Shown here: piece after piece, positions 13,001-25,328 of the stretch
How the letters are laid out: every line of letters starts with the position of its first letter
Numbering within the stretch: position 1 is the first letter of the stretch
The notes under the pieces: generated by a model
Database searches by the model: none
What the model saw: the letters and a program-made list of their open reading frames with translations, nothing else
Told to the model about the DNA's origin: nothing
Translations under genes and position numbers: made by a program
Assembly: GCF_008704395.1 (NCBI RefSeq)
Contig: NZ_CP023695.1
Location: forward strand, 6,138,001 to 6,202,000
Direction of reading: 5' to 3'
Source of the DNA: Streptomyces alboniger
Lineage (GTDB): Bacteria > Actinomycetota > Actinomycetes > Streptomycetales > Streptomycetaceae
DNA length: 64,000 nucleotides

Positions 13001-16000
13001 AGTTCCTCGACATCGGAGCCGGTGATGACGGCCCGGTGCTCGAACCGGGCCCGCGTCACGGCGAGGGAGTAGCCCACGTCCGCCGCACGCAGCTCGGAGT
13101 TCTCCCGCATGAAGGAGTGCAGCCGCTCTGCCTGCGCCCGCAGCGCCCCCTCCGTCTTACCGGACAGCACCCACGGCACAACCCCACCAGCAACAGGAGC
13201 CTCGACGGTCTCGGAGGCCTCCGCCTCCAACGCCGTGGCCGGCGCCTGCTCGATGATGGTGTGGACGTTCGTACCGCTGACGCCGAACGACGAGATGCCG
13301 GCTCGGCGCGGGTGCCCGGTCTCCGGCCACTCCCGTACCTCGGTCAGCAAGGAGACTGCGCCCGCCGACCAGTCGACCTGCGGGGTCGGCTCGTCGACGT
13401 GCAGGGTCTTCGGCAGCAGGCCTTCCCGCATCGCCATGACCATCTTGATGACACCCGCGACACCCGCGGCCGTCTGGGTGTGGCCGATGTTGGACTTGAT
13501 CGAGCCGAGCCACAGCGGCTGGTCCGCGTCGCGGCCCTGGCCGTAGGTGGCGAGCAGCGCGCCCGCCTCGATCGGGTCGCCGAGCCGCGTGCCGGTGCCG
13601 TGCGCCTCGACCACGTCCACGTCGCCCGGCTCAAGGCCCGCGCCTGCCAGGGCCTGGCGGATGACGCGCTGCTGGGAGGGCCCGTTGGGGGCGGTGAGGC
13701 CGTTGGAGGCGCCGTCCTGGTTGACGGCGGAGCCGCGCACGACAGCGAGGACCTGGTGGCCGTTGCGCTCCGCGTCGGAGAGCCGCTCCAGCAGAAGGAG
13801 CCCCGCGCCCTCGGACCAGCCGGTGCCGTCGGCGGCGCCCGCGAAGGCCTTGCAGCGGCCGTCACCGGAGAGGCCCCGCTGCCGGCTGAACTCGATGAAG
13901 GCGCCCGGGGTCGCCATGACGGTGATACCGCCCGCCAGTGCCAGATCGCACTCACCCTGGCGCAGCGACTGCGCGGCCAGGTGCAGCGCGACGAGCGAGG
14001 ACGAGCAGGCCGTGTCCACGGTCACCGCGGGGCCCTCGAGCCCCAGCGTGTAGGACACGCGGCCGGAGATGACGGAGGACTGGGTGCCGGTGAGGAAGTA
14101 GCCCTCGGTTCCCTCGGGGGCGTCGTGCGCGTCGATGCCGTAACCCTGGGAACCGGCGCCGATGAAGACGCCGCCCTGGCTGCCGCGCAGCGACAGGGGA
14201 TCGATGCCCGCACGCTCCAGCGCCTCCCAGGAGGCTTCGAGGAGCAGTCGCTGCTGCGGGTCCATCGCCAGCGCCTCACGCGGCGAGATCCCGAAGAACC
14301 CGGCGTCGAAGCCGCCGGCACCGTCGATGAAGCCGCCCTCGTACGCGTACGTGGTCCCGCTGCGCTCCGGGTCCGGGTCGTACAGGTCGTCGATGGGCCA
14401 GCCGCGGTCGGTGGGGAACGGGGAGATGGCGTCGCGGCCTTCGAGGACGAGCTGCCAGAGTTCCTCGGGCGTGCTGACACCGCCCGGGTAGCGGCAGCTC
14501 ATCGCGACGATGGCGATGGGCTCGTCGTCCGCCGCCGGGCCGGTGAGGGCGGCCTGACGCACCGGGTCCACCGCGCCGGTGTCGTCGGCGCCGAGCAGCT
14601 CGGTGAGGACGAACCCGGCGATGGCGTCGGCGTTCGGGTAGTCGAAGACGAGCGTCGTGGGCAGCGTGAGCCCGGTCGCGCCGTTCAGGCGGTTGCGGAT
14701 GTCGACCGCCGTGAGCGAGTCGAAGCCCAGCTCGCGGAAGGCCGAACCGGGTTCGATCGCCGTCGCGTCGGCGTGGCCGAGTGCGGCGGCGGCCTGCGTG
14801 CGGACGAGGTCGAGGACCAGTTCCCGCTGCTCGCCCGCCGACAGGCCGCTCAGCCGCCGCGCGAGCGCGTTGCCGCCCGCGGGCTCGGCGGAGTTCGCCG
14901 TCTCCGCTTCCAGGACGCTCCGTACCTCGGGAAGGTCCTCGATGAAGGGGCGCCGGCGGATGGCGGAGTAGGCGGGGGCGAACCGGTCCCAGGCGAGGTC
15001 GGACACGCACACCGTGGTCTCGTCGTGCGCCACGGCCTGGACCAGGGCGGACACGGCGAGTTCGGGGTTCATGCGCTTGAGGCCGACGCGCAGCATGGCC
15101 TCTTCGTCGCCGTCGGTGCCCATGCCGCCGCCGCCCCACAGGCCCCAGGCGATGGACGTGGCGGTACGGCCCCTGGCACGGCGCCGCTCGGCGAACGCGT
15201 CGAGGAAGGAGTTGCCCGCGGCGTAGGCGCCCTGATCGGCGCCGCCCCACACCGCGGCGGCGGAGGAGAAGAGGACGAAGGCGTCCAGCGGCGTGTCGCC
15301 GAGCAGGTCGTCGAGGTGGGTGGCGCCCGCCGTCTTGGCCGCGACGACGGCGGCCACGTCGCCGAGGGCGCTGTCCATGAGCGACCCGGTGTCGCCGACA
15401 CCGGCGGCGTGCACGACCGCCGTCAGCGGCCGGGCCTCGTCGGCCGCCAGATCCGCCAGGACGGCGGCCAGCGAGTCGCGGTCGCCCGCGTCGCACGCGG
15501 CGATGGTGACCTGGGCGGCCCCGAGCCCGGTGAGTTCGGCACGCAACTCCTCGGCGCCGGGCGCCTGATCGCCGCGCCGGCTGGTGAGGACGAGGTGCTC
15601 CGCACCGTTGGCCGCCGCCCAGCGGGCGACGTGGCCGCCGAGCGCGCCCGTACCGCCGGTGATGAGGATCGTGCCGCGCGGCGTCCACGAACCGCCCGCC
15701 GAGTCGGCGAGGGGCGCCCGGACGAGACGACGGCCGAAGATCCCCGTCGAACGTATCGCCAGCTCGTCCTCAGCGCCGAGACCGGCCAGGACGTCGGTGA
15801 AGCGGGCGAGCGCGGGCGCGTCGACCGTCTCGGGCAGGTCGAGCAGACCGCCCCAGCGGTCGGGGTGTTCGAGCCCGGCCACCCGGCCCAGGCCCCAGAC
15901 CTGGGCCTGCGCCGGGTCGGCGGCCCGGTCCGAGCGGCCGACGGAGACGGCGCCGCGGCCGGCGAGCCACAGCGGCGCCCCGACCCCGGAGTCGCCGAGG

Positions 16001-19000
16001 GCCTGGACGAGTTCGAGCGTCCCGGCGAGCCCCGACGCCACGTGGGGGTGGCCGGGGTGCGGGGCCGTGTCGAGGGCGAGCAGCGAGAGCACACCGTCGA
16101 CGGCGCGGTCGCCCACGGCCTCACGGATCAGCCCGGCGAGCGAGGCGCGGTCCGAGCCGGTCGCGCTCCACTCCACCCGTACGGTCGTGACACCCCGGCC
16201 GTGCAGGGCCTGCTCGGCCGCGGGCACCCACGCGTAGGTGTCACCGTCGGCCGGAACCACCAGCAGCCAGGTGCCGGAAAGACGCTTGGCCGGGGTGACG
16301 GACAGGGGCTTCCAGGTGACGCGGTACCGCCAGGCGTCGACGGTGTTCTTCCGCCGGTTCTGGCGCCGCCACGTCGACAGGACCGGCAGCGCGGCTTCGA
16401 GCCACTCGGGCTCGACCTCACCGTCGAAGTCGAGCGCGGCGGCCAGTGCGGCCGTGTCCTCCCGCTCCACGGCCTCCCAGAAACGCGTCTCCTCGGGGGC
16501 GGCGGCATGAGCGGCCGCCGCCTCCACGGGCTCAGCGGCTTCGAGCCAGTAGCGCTGGTGCTGGAAGGCGTAGGTGGGCAGGTCGACGCGGCGGGCGTCG
16601 TGGCCTGCGAAGACGCCGTCCCAGTCGAGATCCGCGCCGTGGACGTGGGCTCGGGCGATGGCCTGGGTGAAGGTGTCGGCTTCGGGGCGGTTCTTGCGGA
16701 GTACGGGCGTGAAGGCCGCGGTGTCGGTGTCGGTGAGGGTCTCCTGGGCGAGGGCGGAGAGGGTTCCGTCGGGGCCGAGTTCGATGAAGGACGTGACGCC
16801 TTGCTCGGCGAGGAACGTGATGCCGTCGGCGAAGCGGACGGCTTGGCGGACGTGGCGGACCCAGTAGTCGGGCGAGCCGATGTCCTCGGGAGAGGCGAGC
16901 TGGCCGGTGAGGTTGGAGACGACCGGGATGCTCGGGGTTGCGTAGGTCAGGCCTGCTGCGATGGTGCGGAACTCGTCCAGCATGGGTTCCATGCGGGGTG
17001 AGTGGAAGGCGTGGCTGACGCGGAGCTGGTGGACCTTGCGGCCCTGTTCGCGCCAGTGCTCCAGGATCTCGACTACGGCGGTGTCGTCGCCGGAAACCAC
17101 GACGGACGTGGGCCCGTTGATGGCGGCAATAGCGATCTCGGACTCGCGGCCTTCGAGCGTCTCCAGAACCTCAGCTTCGGTGGCCTGGATCGCGGCCATG
17201 GCCCCACCGACGGGGAGCGCCTGCATGAGGCGACCGCGCGCGGCGACGAGCTTCACAGCGTCTTCCAGAGTGAAGACACCGGCCACATGGGCGGCGGCCA
17301 GTTCGCCCACGGAGTGTCCGACGAGGAAGTCAGGGGTCAGCCCCCACGCCTCCACCAGCCGGAAGAGCGCGACCTCGATGGCGAACAGTGCGGCCTGTGT
17401 GTAGACGGTCTGGTCGATCAGACCGGCGTCCGTCTCGTCCGTACCGAAGACGACGTCCTTCAGCGAACGCTCCAACTGCCCGTCAAACTGCGCGCACACC
17501 TCGTCGAAGGCGGCGGCGAACACCGGATAGGTCTCATACAGCTCGCGGCCCATTCCGGCCCGCTGGCTGCCCTGCCCCGTGAACAAGAACGCCAGCTTGC
17601 CGACCGTTTGGGCGGTCGCCGCGCCCTCCACGACCCCCGCGGCGGACTTGCCGGTGGCCACGGCTTCCAGGCCGGCCAGCAGTTCCGCTCGGTTCGTACC
17701 CGTGACGACGGCCCGGTGCTCGAAGCGCGCGCGAGAGACGGCGAGCGAGTAACCCACATCCGCGGGGCCGAGGCCCAGCCGCCCGGCGAGGAACGACGTC
17801 AGGCGCTCGGACTGGGCCCGCAGCGCGGCCTCGGTCCTGCCCGAGATCACCCACGGCACGGGGGCGTCCGCCTGCTGCGTGACGGCGGGCGGCTCCTCGG
17901 CGGAGGGCTCGGCGGCCGCCTGCTCCAGGATGATGTGCGCGTTCGTGCCGCTGATGCCGAACGAGGAGACCGCGGCCCGTCGGGGCCGCCCCGTCTCCGG
18001 CCACTCCCGCGCCTCGGTCAGCAGCGAGACGGCGCCCGCCGACCAGTCGACCTTGGTGGAGGGCTCGTCGATGTGCAGCGTCTTCGGCATGACGCCGTTG
18101 CGCAGCGCCATCACCATCTTGATGACACCGCCGACGCCCGCGGCTGCCTGCGTGTGACCGACGTTGGACTTGAAGGAGCCGATCCACAGCGGCTGCTCGG
18201 CCGGGCGTTCCTGACCGTAGGTGTTGATGAGCGCCTGCGCCTCGATGGGGTCACCGAGCGTGGTGCCCGTGCCGTGCGCCTCGACGAGGTCGATCTGGTC
18301 CGAGGAGAGCTGGGAGTTGTCGAGGGCCTGGCGGATGACGCGCTGCTGGGACGGGCCGTTGGGGGCGGTCAGGCCACTGCTCGCGCCGTCCTGGTTGACG
18401 GCCGAGCCGCGGACGACCGCGAGCACCTTGTGGCCGTTGCGCTCCGCGTCGGAGAGCCGCTCGACGAGGAGCATGCCCACGCCCTCGGCGAAGCCGGCGC
18501 CGTCCGCGAGGTCGGAGAAGGCCTTGCAGCGGCCGTCGGGGGAGAGGCCGCCCTGCCGGGCGAGGTCGATGAACGCCTCGGGGGTCGACATGACCGTGGT
18601 GCCGCCGGCCAGGGCCATGGAGCACTCGCCGTTGCGCAGCGCCTGTACGGCCAGGTGCAGCGTCACCAGCGACGAGGAGCAGGCGGTGTCGACGGAGACG
18701 GCCGGGCCCTCGAGCCCGAGGGTGTAAGAGATGCGTCCCGATGTGACGCTGTACGCGTTACCGGTGCTGAGATATCCCTCCACGCCGTCGGGGATTCGGT
18801 CGAGCCGAGTGGCGTAGTCCTGGTACATCACGCCCGCGAATACACCGGTCTTGCTTCCGCGCATCGCGTGCGGGTCAATTCCGGCGTGCTCAAAGGCTTC
18901 CCAGGCGACTTCGAGGAGCAGCCGCTGCTGCGGGTCCATCGCCAGCGCCTCGCGCGGCGAGATCCCGAAGAACGCCGGGTCGAACTGTGCGGCGTCGTAA

Positions 19001-19296
19001 AGGAATCCGCTCTCGCGGTTGTAGAAAGTGCCCGGCTTTTCGCGGTCGGGGCTGTACAGCCGCTCGATGTCCCAGCCGCGGTCGGTGGGAAGGTCGGACA
19101 CGGCGTCCCGGCCCTCGGCGACCATCTGCCACAACTCCTCGGGGGAGTTGGCACCGCCCGGATAACGGCAGCTCATGCCCACGATCGCGATGGGCTCGTG
19201 TGCCCGCGAGTCGGCCGCGCTCAACAGCTGCTTCGTCTGCTGCAGATCGGCCATTACCCGCTTGAGGTAGTCGCGAAGCTTCTGCTCATTCTGCAT
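1..19296 (-). CDS. PKS-4: modular type I polyketide synthase, at least modules 7-10 (3' end outside window)
   Basis: This is a giant multimodular PKS read leftwards; 6432 codons lie in the window and the frame is still open at position 1. I start it at the ATG at 19296, preceded by an AGAGG ribosome-binding site about 8 nt upstream. The first 30 residues ([14 protein letters not shown]...) are a typical coiled-coil N-terminal docking helix, so the protein accepts its chain from another PKS subunit, most likely PKS-3. Domains in order are KS-AT-KR-ACP (module 7), KS-AT-DH-KR-ACP (modules 8 and 9), and KS-AT-DH with the N-terminal part of a KR (module 10). The visible sequence ends within the structural half of KR10 ([12 protein letters not shown]...). 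All four KS domains have DTACSSS and all four ATs have GHSVGE and HAFH, so malonyl-CoA is the predicted extender. It has its own promoter upstream. The gene is absent from simple ORF calls because it runs off the edge. Confidence 0.96.
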   Translation of the reverse strand, partial: MQNEQKLRDYLKRVMADLQQTKQLLSAADSRAHEPIAIVGMSCRYPGGANSPEELWQMVAEGRDAVSDLPTDRGWDIERLYSPDREKPGTFYNRESGFLYDAAQFDPAFFGISPREALAMDPQQRLLLEVAWEAFEHAGIDPHAMRGSKTGVFAGVMYQDYATRLDRIPDGVEGYLSTGNAYSVTSGRISYTLGLEGPAVSVDTACSSSLVTLHLAVQALRNGECSMALAGGTTVMSTPEAFIDLARQGGLSPDGRCKAFSDLADGAGFAEGVGMLLVERLSDAERNGHKVLAVVRGSAVNQDGASSGLTAPNGPSQQRVIRQALDNSQLSSDQIDLVEAHGTGTTLGDPIEAQALINTYGQERPAEQPLWIGSFKSNVGHTQAAAGVGGVIKMVMALRNGVMPKTLHIDEPSTKVDWSAGAVSLLTEAREWPETGRPRRAAVSSFGISGTNAHIILEQAAAEPSAEEPPAVTQQADAPVPWVISGRTEAALRAQSERLTSFLAGRLGLGPADVGYSLAVSRARFEHRAVVTGTNRAELLAGLEAVATGKSAAGVVEGAATAQTVGKLAFLFTGQGSQRAGMGRELYETYPVFAAAFDEVCAQFDGQLERSLKDVVFGTDETDAGLIDQTVYTQAALFAIEVALFRLVEAWGLTPDFLVGHSVGELAAAHVAGVFTLEDAVKLVAARGRLMQALPVGGAMAAIQATEAEVLETLEGRESEIAIAAINGPTSVVVSGDDTAVVEILEHWREQGRKVHQLRVSHAFHSPRMEPMLDEFRTIAAGLTYATPSIPVVSNLTGQLASPEDIGSPDYWVRHVRQAVRFADGITFLAEQGVTSFIELGPDGTLSALAQETLTDTDTAAFTPVLRKNRPEADTFTQAIARAHVHGADLDWDGVFAGHDARRVDLPTYAFQHQRYWLEAAEPVEAAAAHAAAPEETRFWEAVEREDTAALAAALDFDGEVEPEWLEAALPVLSTWRRQNRRKNTVDAWRYRVTWKPLSVTPAKRLSGTWLLVVPADGDTYAWVPAAEQALHGRGVTTVRVEWSATGSDRASLAGLIREAVGDRAVDGVLSLLALDTAPHPGHPHVASGLAGTLELVQALGDSGVGAPLWLAGRGAVSVGRSDRAADPAQAQVWGLGRVAGLEHPDRWGGLLDLPETVDAPALARFTDVLAGLGAEDELAIRSTGIFGRRLVRAPLADSAGGSWTPRGTILITGGTGALGGHVARWAAANGAEHLVLTSRRGDQAPGAEELRAELTGLGAAQVTIAACDAGDRDSLAAVLADLAADEARPLTAVVHAAGVGDTGSLMDSALGDVAAVVAAKTAGATHLDDLLGDTPLDAFVLFSSAAAVWGGADQGAYAAGNSFLDAFAERRRARGRTATSIAWGLWGGGGMGTDGDEEAMLRVGLKRMNPELAVSALVQAVAHDETTVCVSDLAWDRFAPAYSAIRRRPFIEDLPEVRSVLEAETANSAEPAGGNALARRLSGLSAGEQRELVLDLVRTQAAAALGHADATAIEPGSAFRELGFDSLTAVDIRNRLNGATGLTLPTTLVFDYPNADAIAGFVLTELLGADDTGAVDPVRQAALTGPAADDEPIAIVAMSCRYPGGVSTPEELWQLVLEGRDAISPFPTDRGWPIDDLYDPDPERSGTTYAYEGGFIDGAGGFDAGFFGISPREALAMDPQQRLLLEASWEALERAGIDPLSLRGSQGGVFIGAGSQGYGIDAHDAPEGTEGYFLTGTQSSVISGRVSYTLGLEGPAVTVDTACSSSLVALHLAAQSLRQGECDLALAGGITVMATPGAFIEFSRQRGLSGDGRCKAFAGAADGTGWSEGAGLLLLERLSDAERNGHQVLAVVRGSAVNQDGASNGLTAPNGPSQQRVIRQALAGAGLEPGDVDVVEAHGTGTRLGDPIEAGALLATYGQGRDADQPLWLGSIKSNIGHTQTAAGVAGVIKMVMAMREGLLPKTLHVDEPTPQVDWSAGAVSLLTEVREWPETGHPRRAGISSFGVSGTNVHTIIEQAPATALEAEASETVEAPVAGGVVPWVLSGKTEGALRAQAERLHSFMRENSELRAADVGYSLAVTRARFEHRAVITGSDVEELLAGVQALAAGEPSGAVTSGSVRRGKLAFLFTGQGSQRAGMGRELYDTYPVFAAAFDEVCAHFDGHLERPLKDVVFGTDGGDAGLIDQTVYTQAALFAIEVALFRLVEAWGLTPDFLVGHSVGELAAAHVSGVFTLEDAVKLVAARGRLMQALPAGGAMAAIQATEAEILPLLEGREREIAIAAINGPTSIVVSGDEAAVTEVLEHWRKQGRKVHQLRVSHAFHSPRMEPMLDEFRTIAAGLTYGTPNIPVVSNLTGQLAAGDDLCTTEYWVRHVRQAVRFADGITHLSEQGVTSFIELGPDGTLSAMAQQTLTNTAEFTPVLRKNRPEAETLTSALAQAHIQGAELDWDGVFAGHDARRVDLPTYAFQHDHYWLEMGVPAGDVSVLGQSATEHPLLGAAVVMPDSDTLVLTGRISLQSHPWIGDHLVMGSALLPGTGLVELAIHAGDQVGFGHVDELMLQAPLVLPERGAVVLRVTVEAVDTLGRRPVAVFSRPEGSEAEPWTRHAAGFLAESAPEASFDLSVWPPKGAESLEVADLYENLSGTGLSYGPVFQGLRAAWRLDDAVYAEVALPESTPTGGFGLHPALFDAALHAASLSASPQEDTGTGLPFAWSGVSLYATAASTLRVRLTPTGTDGLALAMADEAGAPVASTDSLVFRQVTAEQLSAGRGGFTDSLFRVEWPELSVPSAAPATWAVLGEPGSFAEGPAFPGLAELAGAETIPEVVFVPLTNREGTDTAAAAHRATHHALALIQGWLAEDRFADSRLVFVTRGAVSAGPDDTVRDLVNAPVWGLVRSAQAENPDRFVLLDTDTGPGNGTDNGTGTGTEGASLELALLWPFLASDEPEAALRDGVVRAPRLARMPAADAETAAVTPDPSGTVLITGGTGALGSLVARHLVAEHGVRNLLLTSRRGLAAEGAPELAAELAELGADTVEIAACDAADRDALEALLHSIDAGRPLTAVVHTAGVLDDGVIGSLTPERLDSVLRPKADAALNLHELTWDLGLSAFVLFSSAAGVMGNAGQGNYAAANTFLDALAHHRHSLGLPATSLAWGAWEQAGGMTADLGDTDANRMSRGGMTGLTHAEGLRLLDAAWATGAALLVPTHMDLATVRAQAASAGVPPLMRGLVRSPARRTAHTAAVETGALAQRLAPLTREERQAHLLDLVRTHVAHVLGYDNPATVEPARAFKELGFDSLTAVELRNQLNTATGLRLPATLVFDYPNPLSLVDFLLTEFGGTDTVAAGASAPVVLTDDEPIAIVGMACRYPGGITSPEGMWQFLMRGGDGTSRFPTDRGWDVEDQFIEDPERPGTKYALAGGFLHDAPEFDPGFFGISPREALAMDPQQRLLLEASWEAFERAGIDPASVRGSSTGVFAGVMYHNYAARVTDIPDGVGGFLGTGNSSSVVSGRVSYTFGLEGPAVTVDTACSSSLVTLHLAVQALRRGECSLALAGGVTVMPNPDTFIDFALQGGLAGDGRCKAFAGAADGTAWSEGVGMLLVERLSDAERNGHQVLAVVRGSAVNQDGASNGLTAPNGPSQQRVIRQALASAGLTPGDVDVVEAHGTGTRLGDPIEAQALLATYGQDREGSEPLWLGSIKSNLGHTQAAAGAAGIIKMVMALRNGVMPKTLHIDEPSPHVDWSAGDVSLLTEAREWSDSDRPRRAAVSSFGISGTNAHIILEQAPAAVDAAVDEAGSEAPVVGGVVPWVLSGKTEGALRAQAERLHSFVQENSELRAADVGYSLAVTRARFEHRAVITGSDVEELLAGVQALATGEPSGAVTSGSVRRGKLAFLFTGQGSQRAGMGRELYETYPVFAAAFDEVCAHFDGQLERSLKDVVFGTGGGDAGLIDQTVYTQAALFAIEVALFRLVEAWGLTPDFLVGHSVGELAAAHVAGVFALEDAVKLVAARGRLMQALPAGGAMAAIQATEAEVLETIEGRESEIAIAAINGPTSVVISGDEAAVTEVLEHWREQGRKVHQLRVSHAFHSPRMEPMLEEFRTIAAGLSYGTPSVPVVSNLTGQLAAGDDLCTTEYWVRHVRQAVRFADGITFLAEQGVTSFIELGPDGTLSALAQEIASDSEEAAFIPVLRKNRPEAEALTQAIGTVHIHGAELDWDGVFADRGACRVDLPTYAFQHQHYWLHATAAAGDATSLGLGKTGHPLLGAAMSLPETDSIVLTGRLSLQSHTWLADHTVMDTVLVPGTGLVELAIHAGDQVGCGSLEELTLQAPLVLPERGGIAVRVAVDAADGSGRRQVAIFSRLDEADAAVPWTRHAVGLLAESTPQASFDLSVWPPKGAEPLGVEGLYENLADAGLSYGPVFQGLRAAWRLDDAVYAEVALPEDTSTDGFGLHPALLDAALHAVALGDFTETTDHALLPFAWTGVALHATGASVLRVKLTPAGTDAVSITATDETGTPVATADSLVLRAITTEQLTADSANFAESLFSIEWRELPSAPVEPQTWAVLGDEPNLFTDGPAFPSLGELAAADTIPQIVFAPLTAYEDTDAAAAAHQATHHTLALVQEWLAEDRFADSRLVFVTRGAIAAGPDEAVTDLANAPVWGLVRAAQSENPDRFLLIDTDTQSPELTTLWPLLASDEPEAALRDGALRVPRLARPALTETTASPLDPSGTVLITGGTGALGSLVARHLVTEHGVRNLLLTSRRGLDAAGAPELAAELAQLGADSVEIAACDAADRDALEALLNSINDARPLTAVIHTAGVLDDGVINSLTPDRLDAVLRPKADAALNLHELTAGTDLSAFVLFSSVAGVMGSPGQGNYAAANTFLDALAHHRHTLGLPATSLAWGAWEQTGGMTADLGGTNADRINRGGMTGLTHAEGLRLLDTVWTTGQALLVPMHMDLAAVRAQASSTGVPPLMRGLVRTSTRRTAHAATVETGALAQRLAGLSPEERHTLLLDLVRTNVAHVLGYEDTATVEPARAFKELGFDSLTAVELRNQLGTATGLRLPATLVFDYPNATAVAEYLIGEVMGTQPEATAAVLVRDSADDDPIAIVGMACRYPGGITTPEEMWRFLLDGGDGITPFPTDRGWDLDGLFDGDTDRSSSEYALEGGFLHRAADFDPTFFGISPREALAMDPQQRLLLEVSWEALERAGIDPASVRGSSTGVFAGVMYHNYASRLTEVPDEVAGFLGNGSASSIASGRVSYTFGFEGPAVTVDTACSSSLVALQMATQSLQRGDCSMALVGGVTVMPTPDTFASFALQRGLALNGRCKPFAGAADGTGWSEGVGMLLVERLSDAKRNGHQVLAVVRGSAVNQDGASNGLTAPNGPSQQRVIRQALASAGLTPGDVDVVEAHGTGTRLGDPIEAQALLATYGQGRDADQPLWLGSIKSNLGHTQAAAGVAGIIKMVLALRNGVMPKTLHVDEPSPHVDWSTGDVSLLTQAQQWPETGRPRRAAVSSFGISGTNAHVILEQAPTVDAEAAPEAPVAGGVVPWVLSGKTEDALRAQAERLHSFMRDNSELRPADVGYSLAVTRARFEHRAVITGSDLNELLAGTAALAAGDASGAVTSGSTSSGRIAFLFTGQGSQRAGMGRELYETYPVFAAAFDEVCAHFEGQLERSLKDVVFGTDSGDAGLIDQTVYTQAALFAIEVALFRLVEAWGLTPDFLVGHSVGELAAAHVSGVFALEDAVKLVAARGRLMQALPAGGAMAAIQATEAEVLETIEGRESEIAIAAINGPTSVVVSGDDTAVVEVLEHWREQGRKVHQLRVSHAFHSPRMEPMLDEFRTIAAGLSYGTPSIPVVSNLTGQLATPEDISSPDYWVRHVRQAVRFADGITFLAEQGVTSYIELGPDGTLSALAQEIASDSEEAVFTPVLRKKRPEAETLTQAITQAHIHGQKLNWDGVFAGHNARRVDLPTYAFQHQHYWLHATASSGDATSLGLGTTGHPLLGATIALPDSDSVLLTGRLSLQSHPWLADHAVMDTVLLPGTALVELAIHAGDQVGCGSLEELTLQAPLVLPRQGGIALRVTVAAADDEGHRRVTVHSRLDDAEAETPWTSHATGLLSEEGSYGGADLSVWPPEGADALELDGLYEGLASVGLTYGPVCQGLRAAWRVGTDIYAEVTLPEGTETDGYGLHPALLDAVLHAVSLGDFTEASDEALLPFAWSGVSLHATGASALRVKLSAAGTNAVSISAVDGSGASVAAVESLMLRPVDSAQLATDRHAFHESLFEVDWTGISVPAPVHRDLAVIGTDAGLPSGAPESATYAGLDVLAEAVASGTPVPDVVLVESAAADEGMDTADAAHLAAHRTLALVQDWLAEDRLADSRLVFVTRGAVAAGPGDAVTDLANAPVWGLVRSAQAENPDRFVLIDTDDA
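4030..9245 (-). other. PKS module 9: KS-AT-DH-KR-ACP
   Basis: KS spans about 9243-7945 with DTACSSS near 8720. AT spans about 7645-6585 with HAFH near 7045 (malonyl). DH spans about 6540-5700; its first motif reads [10 protein letters not shown], so the usual glycine is aspartate (codon 6418-6420), while the His, the Pro and the LLDAALH aspartate are kept. KR spans about 5690-4420 with an LDD loop (B-type) near 4840 and intact FSS and GQGNY. ACP spans about 4310-4050 (GFDSL). The DH is most likely functional, giving a double bond. Confidence 0.83.
9270..14532 (-). other. PKS module 8: KS-AT-DH-KR-ACP
   Basis: KS spans about 14530-13235 with DTACSSS near 14010. AT spans about 12930-11870 with HAFH near 12335 (malonyl). 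DH spans about 11830-11000 with an intact HxxxGxxxxP motif ([10 protein letters not shown] near 11725) and the FDAALH aspartate near 11230. KR spans about 10980-9650 with GGTGALG, an LDD loop (B-type) near 10085 and an intact FSS and GQGNY catalytic region. ACP spans about 9540-9290 (GFDSL). Prediction: one trans-type double bond. Confidence 0.87.
14560..19205 (-). other. PKS module 7: KS-AT-KR-ACP (no DH, A-type KR)
   Basis: KS spans about 19202-17925 (DTACSSS near 18680, EAHGTGT near 18275). AT spans about 17605-16540 with HAFH near 17010. There is no DH: after the AT comes the short linker seen in KS-AT-KR modules (FW.AVE..D, then LP.LS.WRRQ and WRYRVTWKP). KR spans about 16360-14990. Its Rossmann motif is intact, but the segment that reads LDD in other modules reads [10 protein letters not shown] tryptophan precedes the catalytic tyrosine ([10 protein letters not shown], Trp codon 15247-15249). 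By established KR rules this is an A-type domain, probably A1, giving an L-configured hydroxyl. ACP spans about 14850-14600 (GFDSL). The predicted outcome is a beta-hydroxyl that interrupts the polyene. Confidence 0.85.
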
Positions 19297-19481
19297 CTAA
19301 AGCAACCTCTTGAGGACGGACAGCACTTGGGCACCTGGGCAATACATGAGATCGCGCCGCACGCGAAACCCGGGCGGAAGTCCTTTTACGACGTGACTCC
19401 CCGGCTGGGAGACCCATTCGGCGATGCCTCGAACCGGCTGTGTATGAGCACGGGGGACACATCGACATGACTTCACATACG

Positions 19482-19537
19482 ACGCTAGGAGATGACCACC
19501 CGACCGCGGCACCCCTAACCTTCCCTAAGAGCCCCCC
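19482..19537 (-). promoter_or_regulatory. Promoter of PKS-4 with tandem TAGGGG elements
   Basis: In the 311-bp gap between PKS-3 and PKS-4 the minus strand carries three TAGGG-type elements whose G runs start at 19537, 19525 and 19515. The most downstream (TTAGGGGTG) has its first G exactly 28 bp upstream of the T of a TAGCGT -10 box (19487-19482). The same geometry occurs at four other promoters in this window. The rest of the gap, 19297-19480, shows nothing further that I recognise. Transcription start is inferred, not shown. Confidence 0.6.
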
Positions 19538-19544
19538 TACGCCC

Positions 19545-19588
19545 CCCAGGGCCGGCCACGCTCCTTTGGGGAGGTGACCGGCCCTGGG
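19545..19588 (-). terminator. Hairpin downstream of PKS-3
   Basis: An inverted repeat with CCAGGGCCGG and CCGGCCCTGG outer arms and a near-complementary inner stem (CTCC/GGAG around a TTTG loop) begins 20 bp past the PKS-3 stop codon. It lies between PKS-3 and the PKS-4 promoter elements, so a factor-independent terminator is the likely role. No clear T run follows, as is common in streptomycetes. Confidence 0.55.
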
Positions 19589-19607
19589 CCGGAGAGAATT
19601 GCCGTGG

Positions 19608-22600
19608 TCAGGACAGACCCAGCTCCTGGTCGATCATGGCGAACATCTCGTCGTCGCTCGCCGACGTGAGGTCCGTGGCAGCGGCCCCGGCGCCACCCCC
19701 TACGACCACCGGGCGGCCGAGCGCGGCCAGCAGGGACTGGAGCCGGTTGACGACCTTGTCGCGGTCCTCGTCGGACAGCTCGGCGGCGGAGACGGTGGCC
19801 TCGAGGCGGCCGAGATCGGCATGGACCGGGGTGGCACCCGGCCCCGCGGCGTCGGCGGAGAACTGCGTGCCGAGGTACTTGGCGACCGCGCCCGCCGACG
19901 GATAGTCGAAGATCAGGGTCGCGGGGAGCCGGAGGCCGGTCGCGCCGCCCAGCCGGTTGCGCAGCTCCAGGGCGGTCAGCGAGTCGACACCGAGATCAAG
20001 GAAACCGCGGTCCGGCTCGACCTGCCTGCTGCCGGTCAGGCCGAGCACCTTGGCGACGTTCAACTGGACCAGCTCCAGCAGCACGCCGGCCTGCTTGTCC
20101 GCGGCGAGCCCCGACAACCGCTGCGCGAGCGAACTGCCCTGTGCTTCCGCGTCCGCCGCGGCCGGCGCCGTCCGCCGTGCCGGCGCCTTGACCAGCCGGT
20201 CGAGCAGAGCGGTCAGTTCACCGGACGAAGCCTGGGCGCGCAGCCGGGGGAGGTCGAGGCGCACCGGCACGGAGACGGCCTCCGCGGTGGCCAGCGCGGC
20301 GTCGAACAGGGCGAGCCCCTCGACCGAGGAGATCGTGGCCAGCCCCGATCCCGTGATGCGCCGTACGTCACCGGTGGCGAGGTTCGCGGTCAGGTCGCTG
20401 CGCTGCTCCCACAGGCCCCAGGCCAGCGAGTGGGCGGTGAGGCCGACGGCCCTGCGGTGGCGCGCGAGAGCGTCGAGGAACACGTTCGCCGCGGCGTAGT
20501 TCGCCTGGCCGGGGCCGCCGAAGACACCCGCGGCCGAGGAGAAGAGCACGAACGCGGCCAGGTCGAGGTGCTGGGTCAGCACATGCAGGTTGACCGCCGC
20601 GTCGACCTTCGGCCGCATGACCGCCTCAAGGCGCTCGGGGGTGAGCGAGCCGACCACACCGTCGTCGAGGGCGCCCGCCGTGTGGACGACAGCGGTCAGC
20701 GGACGGTCCGCGGGCACACCGGCCAGAAGAGCCGCCAGAGCGTCCCGGTCCGCGGCGTCGCACGCGGCGACGGTCGTCTCGGCCCCGAGTGCGCCGAGTT
20801 CGGCCACCAGCTCGGTGACGCCCGCTGCCGCCGCCCCGCGGCGGCTCACCAGCAGCAATCGGCGGGCGCCGTACTCGCTCACCAGGTGCCGCGCCACCAG
20901 CGCGCCGAGCGTGCCGGTACCACCGGTGATCAGGACCGTGCCCTCGGGGTCGAGCCGCGGACGGGCGGGCTCGGCGGGCGCCTCGGTCCTGGCGAGCTTC
21001 GGCACGTACAGGGCGCCGCCGCGCACGGCCAGCTCGGGCTCCTCGGAGACGGCCGCCGAGGCCAGCACGTCACGCGTCACGGTGTCCGCGCCGGCCGGGT
21101 CGAGGTCGAGGAGGACGAACTGCCCAGGGTTCTCGGCCTCGGCCGAGCGGACCAGACCCCATAGGGGTGCGTGCACGAGGTCGGTGGGAGCCATGTCGGC
21201 ACGCCCGGCCGTGGCCCCGCGGGTGACCAGGACGAGCCGCGACCCGCCGAACCGCTCATCGGCCAGCCACGCCCGTACGGTTTCCAACGCCCGTACGGAA
21301 GCGGCGCGAGCACCCTCCGCCAGGCCCGAGAGATCCTCCGAGCCGACCGGCGCGAAGGGCACGAAGACGATCTCCGGCACGGGCGCGCCCGCGTCGAGGG
21401 CCGCCGCGAGACCGGCGAGGTCCGCGTGGACCGTCGGCTCCGCCGAGCCGCCGGCCTCCCGCAGTACACCGTGCAGACCGAACCCGTCGTCCCCCAGGGC
21501 CGCCCACCGCCCGCCGGCGGACGCGATCGGCGCCGCCGCGACATCCGGGGCGCTCACCCAGTCGACGCGGAACAACGACTCGTGCCACGCCCCGCCGGCC
21601 GAGGACAACTGCCCCGCCGAGACGGGACGCGTCGCCAGGCCCTCCACGGAGACGACCGGGGCACCGGTGGTGTCGGCGGCCGCCAGCGTGATCCGCCGGT
21701 CGCTGTCGACACTGAGGCGTACCCGCAGACGCGAGGCGCCCTCGGCGTGGAAGCTGACACCGGCCCACGAGAACGGGAGCCGCACCTCGGCCTCCTCGCC
21801 CCCGCCACCGCTCCGCGCGGCGTGCTCGGCGCCGACGATGACGGCGTGCAGCGCGGCGTCGAGAAGCGCGGGGTGCACGACGAACCCGTCGGTCCCGGTG
21901 CCCGGGGCCAGCTCGACCTCCGCGAAGATCTCCTCGCCGCGCACCCAGACCGAGCGCAGGCACTGGAAGGTGGGCCCGTACTCGTAGCCGTGCTCGACAA
22001 GACCTTCGTACAGACCGTCGAGCGCGACCTCTTCACCACCGGCCGGCGGCCACGACATCAGATCGGCGTCCACGGCCGCCACGGTCGGCGCGAGCACACC
22101 CACGGCGTGTGGCGTCCACGGCTCGTCGACGGCGTTGTCCGGGCGCGAGTAGATGCCGACCGTGCGGCGCTCCGACGAGTCGGGGGCGCCCACGACCACC
22201 TGCAACTGAAGCGCCCCGGCCTGCGGCAGTACGAGCGGAGCCTGGATCGTCAGCTCCTCGACCTGACCACAACCGACCTGGCCGCCCGCGTGGATCGCCA
22301 GCTCCACGAGCCCGGTGCCGGGAACCAGCACGGTGCCCATGACGGCATGGTCGGCCAGCCACGGGTGCGTGCGGAGGGAGACCCGGCCGGTGAGCAGCAG
22401 GCTGTCGGAGTCGGCGGGGGTCACGGCGGCTCCGAGCAGCGCGTGCTCGCTCCCCACGAGCCCCAGGCCGGCGGCGTCATGAGCGGAGGCGGGCCCTTCG
22501 AGCCAGTAGTGCTGGTGCTGGAAGGCGTAGGTGGGGAGGTCGACGCGGCGCGCGCCTCTGCCTGCGAAGACACCGTTCCAGTCGAGTTCGGCGCCGTGGA

Positions 22601-25238
22601 TGTGGGCGGTGCCGATGGCCTGGGTGAGGGCTTCCGCTTCGGGGCGGTTCTTGCGGAGTACGGGGGTGAAGACCGCTTCTTCGCTGTCGGACGCGATTTC
22701 TTGGGCGAGGGCGGAGAGGGTTCCGTCGGGGCCCAGCTCGATGAAGGACGTGACGCCTTGCTCGGCGAGGTACGTGATGCCGTCGGCGAAGCGGACGGCC
22801 TGGCGGACGTGGCGGACCCAGTAGTCGGGTGAGCTGATGTCTTCGGGGGTGGCGAGCTGGCCGGTGAGGTTGGAGACGACCGGGATGCTCGGGGTGCCGT
22901 AGGACAGACCTGCCGCGATGGTGCGGAACTCGTCCAGCATGGGTTCCATGCGGGGGGAGTGGAAGGCGTGGCTGACGCGGAGCTGGTGGACCTTGCGGCC
23001 CTGTTCGCGCCAGTGCTCCAGTACCTCGACTACGGCGGTGTCGTCGCCGGAAACCACGACCGAGGTAGGCCCGTTGATGGCGGCGATGGCGATCTCGGAC
23101 TCGCGGCCTTCCAGAAGCGGGAGGATTTCCGCCTCCGTGGCCTGGATGGCAGCCATGGCCCCGCCAGCGGGGAGCGCCTGCATGAGCCGCCCGCGCGCGG
23201 CGACGAGCTTGGCGGCGTCTTCCAGGGTGAAGACGCCGGAAACGTGCGCGGCGGCCAGTTCACCGACGGAGTGTCCGACGAGGAAGTCGGGGGTCAGCCC
23301 CCACGCCTCGACCAGCCGGAACAGTGCGACCTCGATGGCGAAGAGCGCAGCCTGCGTGTAAACGGTCTGGTCGATCAGACCGGCGTCCCCGCCGCTCGTG
23401 CCGAAGACGACATCCTTCAGCCGACGCTCAAGCTGCCCCTCAAAGTGCGCACACACCTCGTCAAAGGCTGCGGCGAACACCGGATAGGTCTCATATAGCT
23501 CGCGGCCCATCCCGGCGCGCTGGCTGCCCTGCCCCGTGAACAAGAACGCGACCCGCCCGCGGCGCACACTCCCCGAGGCCACGGCACCCGACACATCCCC
23601 GGCCGCCAACGCCTGCACACCCGCGAGGAGTTCATCCACATCAGAACCCGTGATGACGGCCCGGTGCTCGAACCGAGCCCGCGTCACAGCAAGGGAGTAC
23701 CCCACGTCGGCCGGACGCAGCTCGGAGTTGTCCCGCAGGAAGGAGTGCAGCCGCTCGGCCTGCGCCCGCAGCGCGTCCTGCGTCTTACCGGAGAGCACCC
23801 ACGGCACAACCCCACCGACAACCGGAGCCTCGGAGGGCGGCTCCGGCTCGGCGGCCGGTACTTGCTCCAGAATCACATGCGCGTTCGTGCCGCTGAGGCC
23901 GAACGACGAGACGCCCGCCCGACGCGGGCGCCCGGTGTCCGGCCACTCGCGGGCCTCGGTCAGCAGGCGGACGTCGCCCGCCGACCAGTCGATCTTCCGC
24001 GAGGGCTCGTCGACATGGAGGGTCTTGGGCATGACGCCGTGGCGCAGTGCCATGACCATCTTGATGACGCCGACGACTCCCGCGGCGGCCTGCGTGTGAC
24101 CGAGGTTCGACTTGACCGAACCGAGCCACAGCGGCTCGGCCCCCTCGCGCCCCTGCCCGTAGGTGTTGATGAGGGCCTGCGCCTCGATGGGGTCGCCGAG
24201 CGTGGTCCCGGTGCCGTGCGCCTCGACCACGTCGACTTCCGCCGTCGTCAGCCGGGCGTCCGCGAGTGCCTGGCGGATCATGCGCTGCTGGGAGGGGCCG
24301 TTCGGGGCGGTGAGGCCGTTCGACGCACCGTCCTGGTTGATGGCGGAACCGCGTATCACGGCGAGGATCTCACGACCGTTGCGCCGCGCGTCCGAGAGCC
24401 GCTCCAGGAGGAGCATGCCCACACCCTCGCCCCAGATCGTGCCGTCCGCGCCGTCCGCGAACGCCTTGATGCGGCCGTCCGTCGCGAGTCCCCGCTGCCG
24501 GGCGAAGTCGGTGAAGGAGATGGGGGTCGCCTGGACCTGGGCCCCGCCGGCGAGCGCGAGCGCGCAGTCACCGCGCCGCAGCGCCTGGGCGGCGAGGTGC
24601 AGGGAGACCAGGGACGACGAGCACGCGGTGTCCAGCGTGATCGCGGGCCCCTGGAGGCCGAGACTGTAGGCGATCCGTCCCGAGGCGACGCTGTTGACAT
24701 TTCCATTGGACAGGAACGGCTCGATATCGGCCGGCACGGTCGGGAGAATGCAGCCGTATTCGTTGTGGATCATGCCCAGATATACGCCGGTCGAGCTGCC
24801 CTTGAGTGAACCGGGGTCGATCCCGGCACGCTCCAGCACTTCCCATGACGTTTCCAGGGCGAGACGCTGCTGGGGGTCCATCGCGACGGCCTCACGCGGC
24901 GAGATCCCGAAGAACGCCGGGTCGAACGCGTCGGCGTCCTCGATGAAACCGCCTTGGCGCACGTACGTCGTGCCGGGGCGGTCGGGGTCCGGGTCGTACA
25001 GCGTGTCCAGTTCCCAGCCACGGCCCTCGGGGAAGTCGGAGATCGCGTCGACCCCGTCCGCCACCAGCCGCCACAGATCCTCGGGCGAGGCGACTTTGCC
25101 GGGGAACCGGCAGGCCATGCCCACGATCGCGATCGGCTCGTGCTCCGCTTCCTCGACCTCGACCAGGCGATGACGGGTCCGGCGCAGCTCGGCCGTCACG
25201 AACTTGAGATTTTCCAGAAGTTTCTCGTCCTGCGCCAT
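19608..25238 (-). CDS. PKS-3: single-module type I polyketide synthase (module 6, KS-AT-DH-KR-ACP)
   Basis: The gene encodes 1876 aa from the ATG at 25238, chosen because AGGTGA lies about 8 nt upstream; an in-frame GTG at 25250 is less well placed. The N-terminal helix ([14 protein letters not shown]...) is a docking domain. KS spans about 25146-23860 (DTACSSS, EAHGTGT, NLGHT). AT spans about 23558-22500 (GHSVGE, HAFH, malonyl). DH spans about 22470-21610 with [10 protein letters not shown] and LLDAALH. KR spans about 21580-20260 with GGTGTLG, an ALDDG loop (B-type), FSSAAG and GQANY. ACP (GVDSL) spans about 20110-19870. The last 80 residues form a C-terminal docking region ending [16 protein letters not shown]. 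The predicted product step is one malonyl extension to a double bond, the fifth in a row. No ER is present. Confidence 0.96.
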   Translation of the reverse strand: MAQDEKLLENLKFVTAELRRTRHRLVEVEEAEHEPIAIVGMACRFPGKVASPEDLWRLVADGVDAISDFPEGRGWELDTLYDPDPDRPGTTYVRQGGFIEDADAFDPAFFGISPREAVAMDPQQRLALETSWEVLERAGIDPGSLKGSSTGVYLGMIHNEYGCILPTVPADIEPFLSNGNVNSVASGRIAYSLGLQGPAITLDTACSSSLVSLHLAAQALRRGDCALALAGGAQVQATPISFTDFARQRGLATDGRIKAFADGADGTIWGEGVGMLLLERLSDARRNGREILAVIRGSAINQDGASNGLTAPNGPSQQRMIRQALADARLTTAEVDVVEAHGTGTTLGDPIEAQALINTYGQGREGAEPLWLGSVKSNLGHTQAAAGVVGVIKMVMALRHGVMPKTLHVDEPSRKIDWSAGDVRLLTEAREWPDTGRPRRAGVSSFGLSGTNAHVILEQVPAAEPEPPSEAPVVGGVVPWVLSGKTQDALRAQAERLHSFLRDNSELRPADVGYSLAVTRARFEHRAVITGSDVDELLAGVQALAAGDVSGAVASGSVRRGRVAFLFTGQGSQRAGMGRELYETYPVFAAAFDEVCAHFEGQLERRLKDVVFGTSGGDAGLIDQTVYTQAALFAIEVALFRLVEAWGLTPDFLVGHSVGELAAAHVSGVFTLEDAAKLVAARGRLMQALPAGGAMAAIQATEAEILPLLEGRESEIAIAAINGPTSVVVSGDDTAVVEVLEHWREQGRKVHQLRVSHAFHSPRMEPMLDEFRTIAAGLSYGTPSIPVVSNLTGQLATPEDISSPDYWVRHVRQAVRFADGITYLAEQGVTSFIELGPDGTLSALAQEIASDSEEAVFTPVLRKNRPEAEALTQAIGTAHIHGAELDWNGVFAGRGARRVDLPTYAFQHQHYWLEGPASAHDAAGLGLVGSEHALLGAAVTPADSDSLLLTGRVSLRTHPWLADHAVMGTVLVPGTGLVELAIHAGGQVGCGQVEELTIQAPLVLPQAGALQLQVVVGAPDSSERRTVGIYSRPDNAVDEPWTPHAVGVLAPTVAAVDADLMSWPPAGGEEVALDGLYEGLVEHGYEYGPTFQCLRSVWVRGEEIFAEVELAPGTGTDGFVVHPALLDAALHAVIVGAEHAARSGGGGEEAEVRLPFSWAGVSFHAEGASRLRVRLSVDSDRRITLAAADTTGAPVVSVEGLATRPVSAGQLSSAGGAWHESLFRVDWVSAPDVAAAPIASAGGRWAALGDDGFGLHGVLREAGGSAEPTVHADLAGLAAALDAGAPVPEIVFVPFAPVGSEDLSGLAEGARAASVRALETVRAWLADERFGGSRLVLVTRGATAGRADMAPTDLVHAPLWGLVRSAEAENPGQFVLLDLDPAGADTVTRDVLASAAVSEEPELAVRGGALYVPKLARTEAPAEPARPRLDPEGTVLITGGTGTLGALVARHLVSEYGARRLLLVSRRGAAAAGVTELVAELGALGAETTVAACDAADRDALAALLAGVPADRPLTAVVHTAGALDDGVVGSLTPERLEAVMRPKVDAAVNLHVLTQHLDLAAFVLFSSAAGVFGGPGQANYAAANVFLDALARHRRAVGLTAHSLAWGLWEQRSDLTANLATGDVRRITGSGLATISSVEGLALFDAALATAEAVSVPVRLDLPRLRAQASSGELTALLDRLVKAPARRTAPAAADAEAQGSSLAQRLSGLAADKQAGVLLELVQLNVAKVLGLTGSRQVEPDRGFLDLGVDSLTALELRNRLGGATGLRLPATLIFDYPSAGAVAKYLGTQFSADAAGPGATPVHADLGRLEATVSAAELSDEDRDKVVNRLQSLLAALGRPVVVGGGAGAAATDLTSASDDEMFAMIDQELGLS

Positions 25239-25290
25239 CAGATTTATCACCTATCGAAGTCAAATGCTGTGCGAGAGCCAAAGATGCCGG

Positions 25291-25318
25291 TACCGGGATC
25301 TCACTGGATCCCGGTACG
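25291..25318 (-). terminator. Perfect hairpin between PKS-2 and PKS-3
   Basis: Arms GTACCGGGATC (25291-25301) and GATCCCGGTAC (25308-25318) flank a 6-nt loop in the 90-bp PKS-2/PKS-3 gap, 10 nt after the PKS-2 stop. No promoter elements of the TAGGGG type lie between it and PKS-3. It may therefore be an mRNA-processing or attenuating structure rather than a full terminator. Confidence 0.45.
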
Positions 25319-25328
25319 CGGCGGATTC

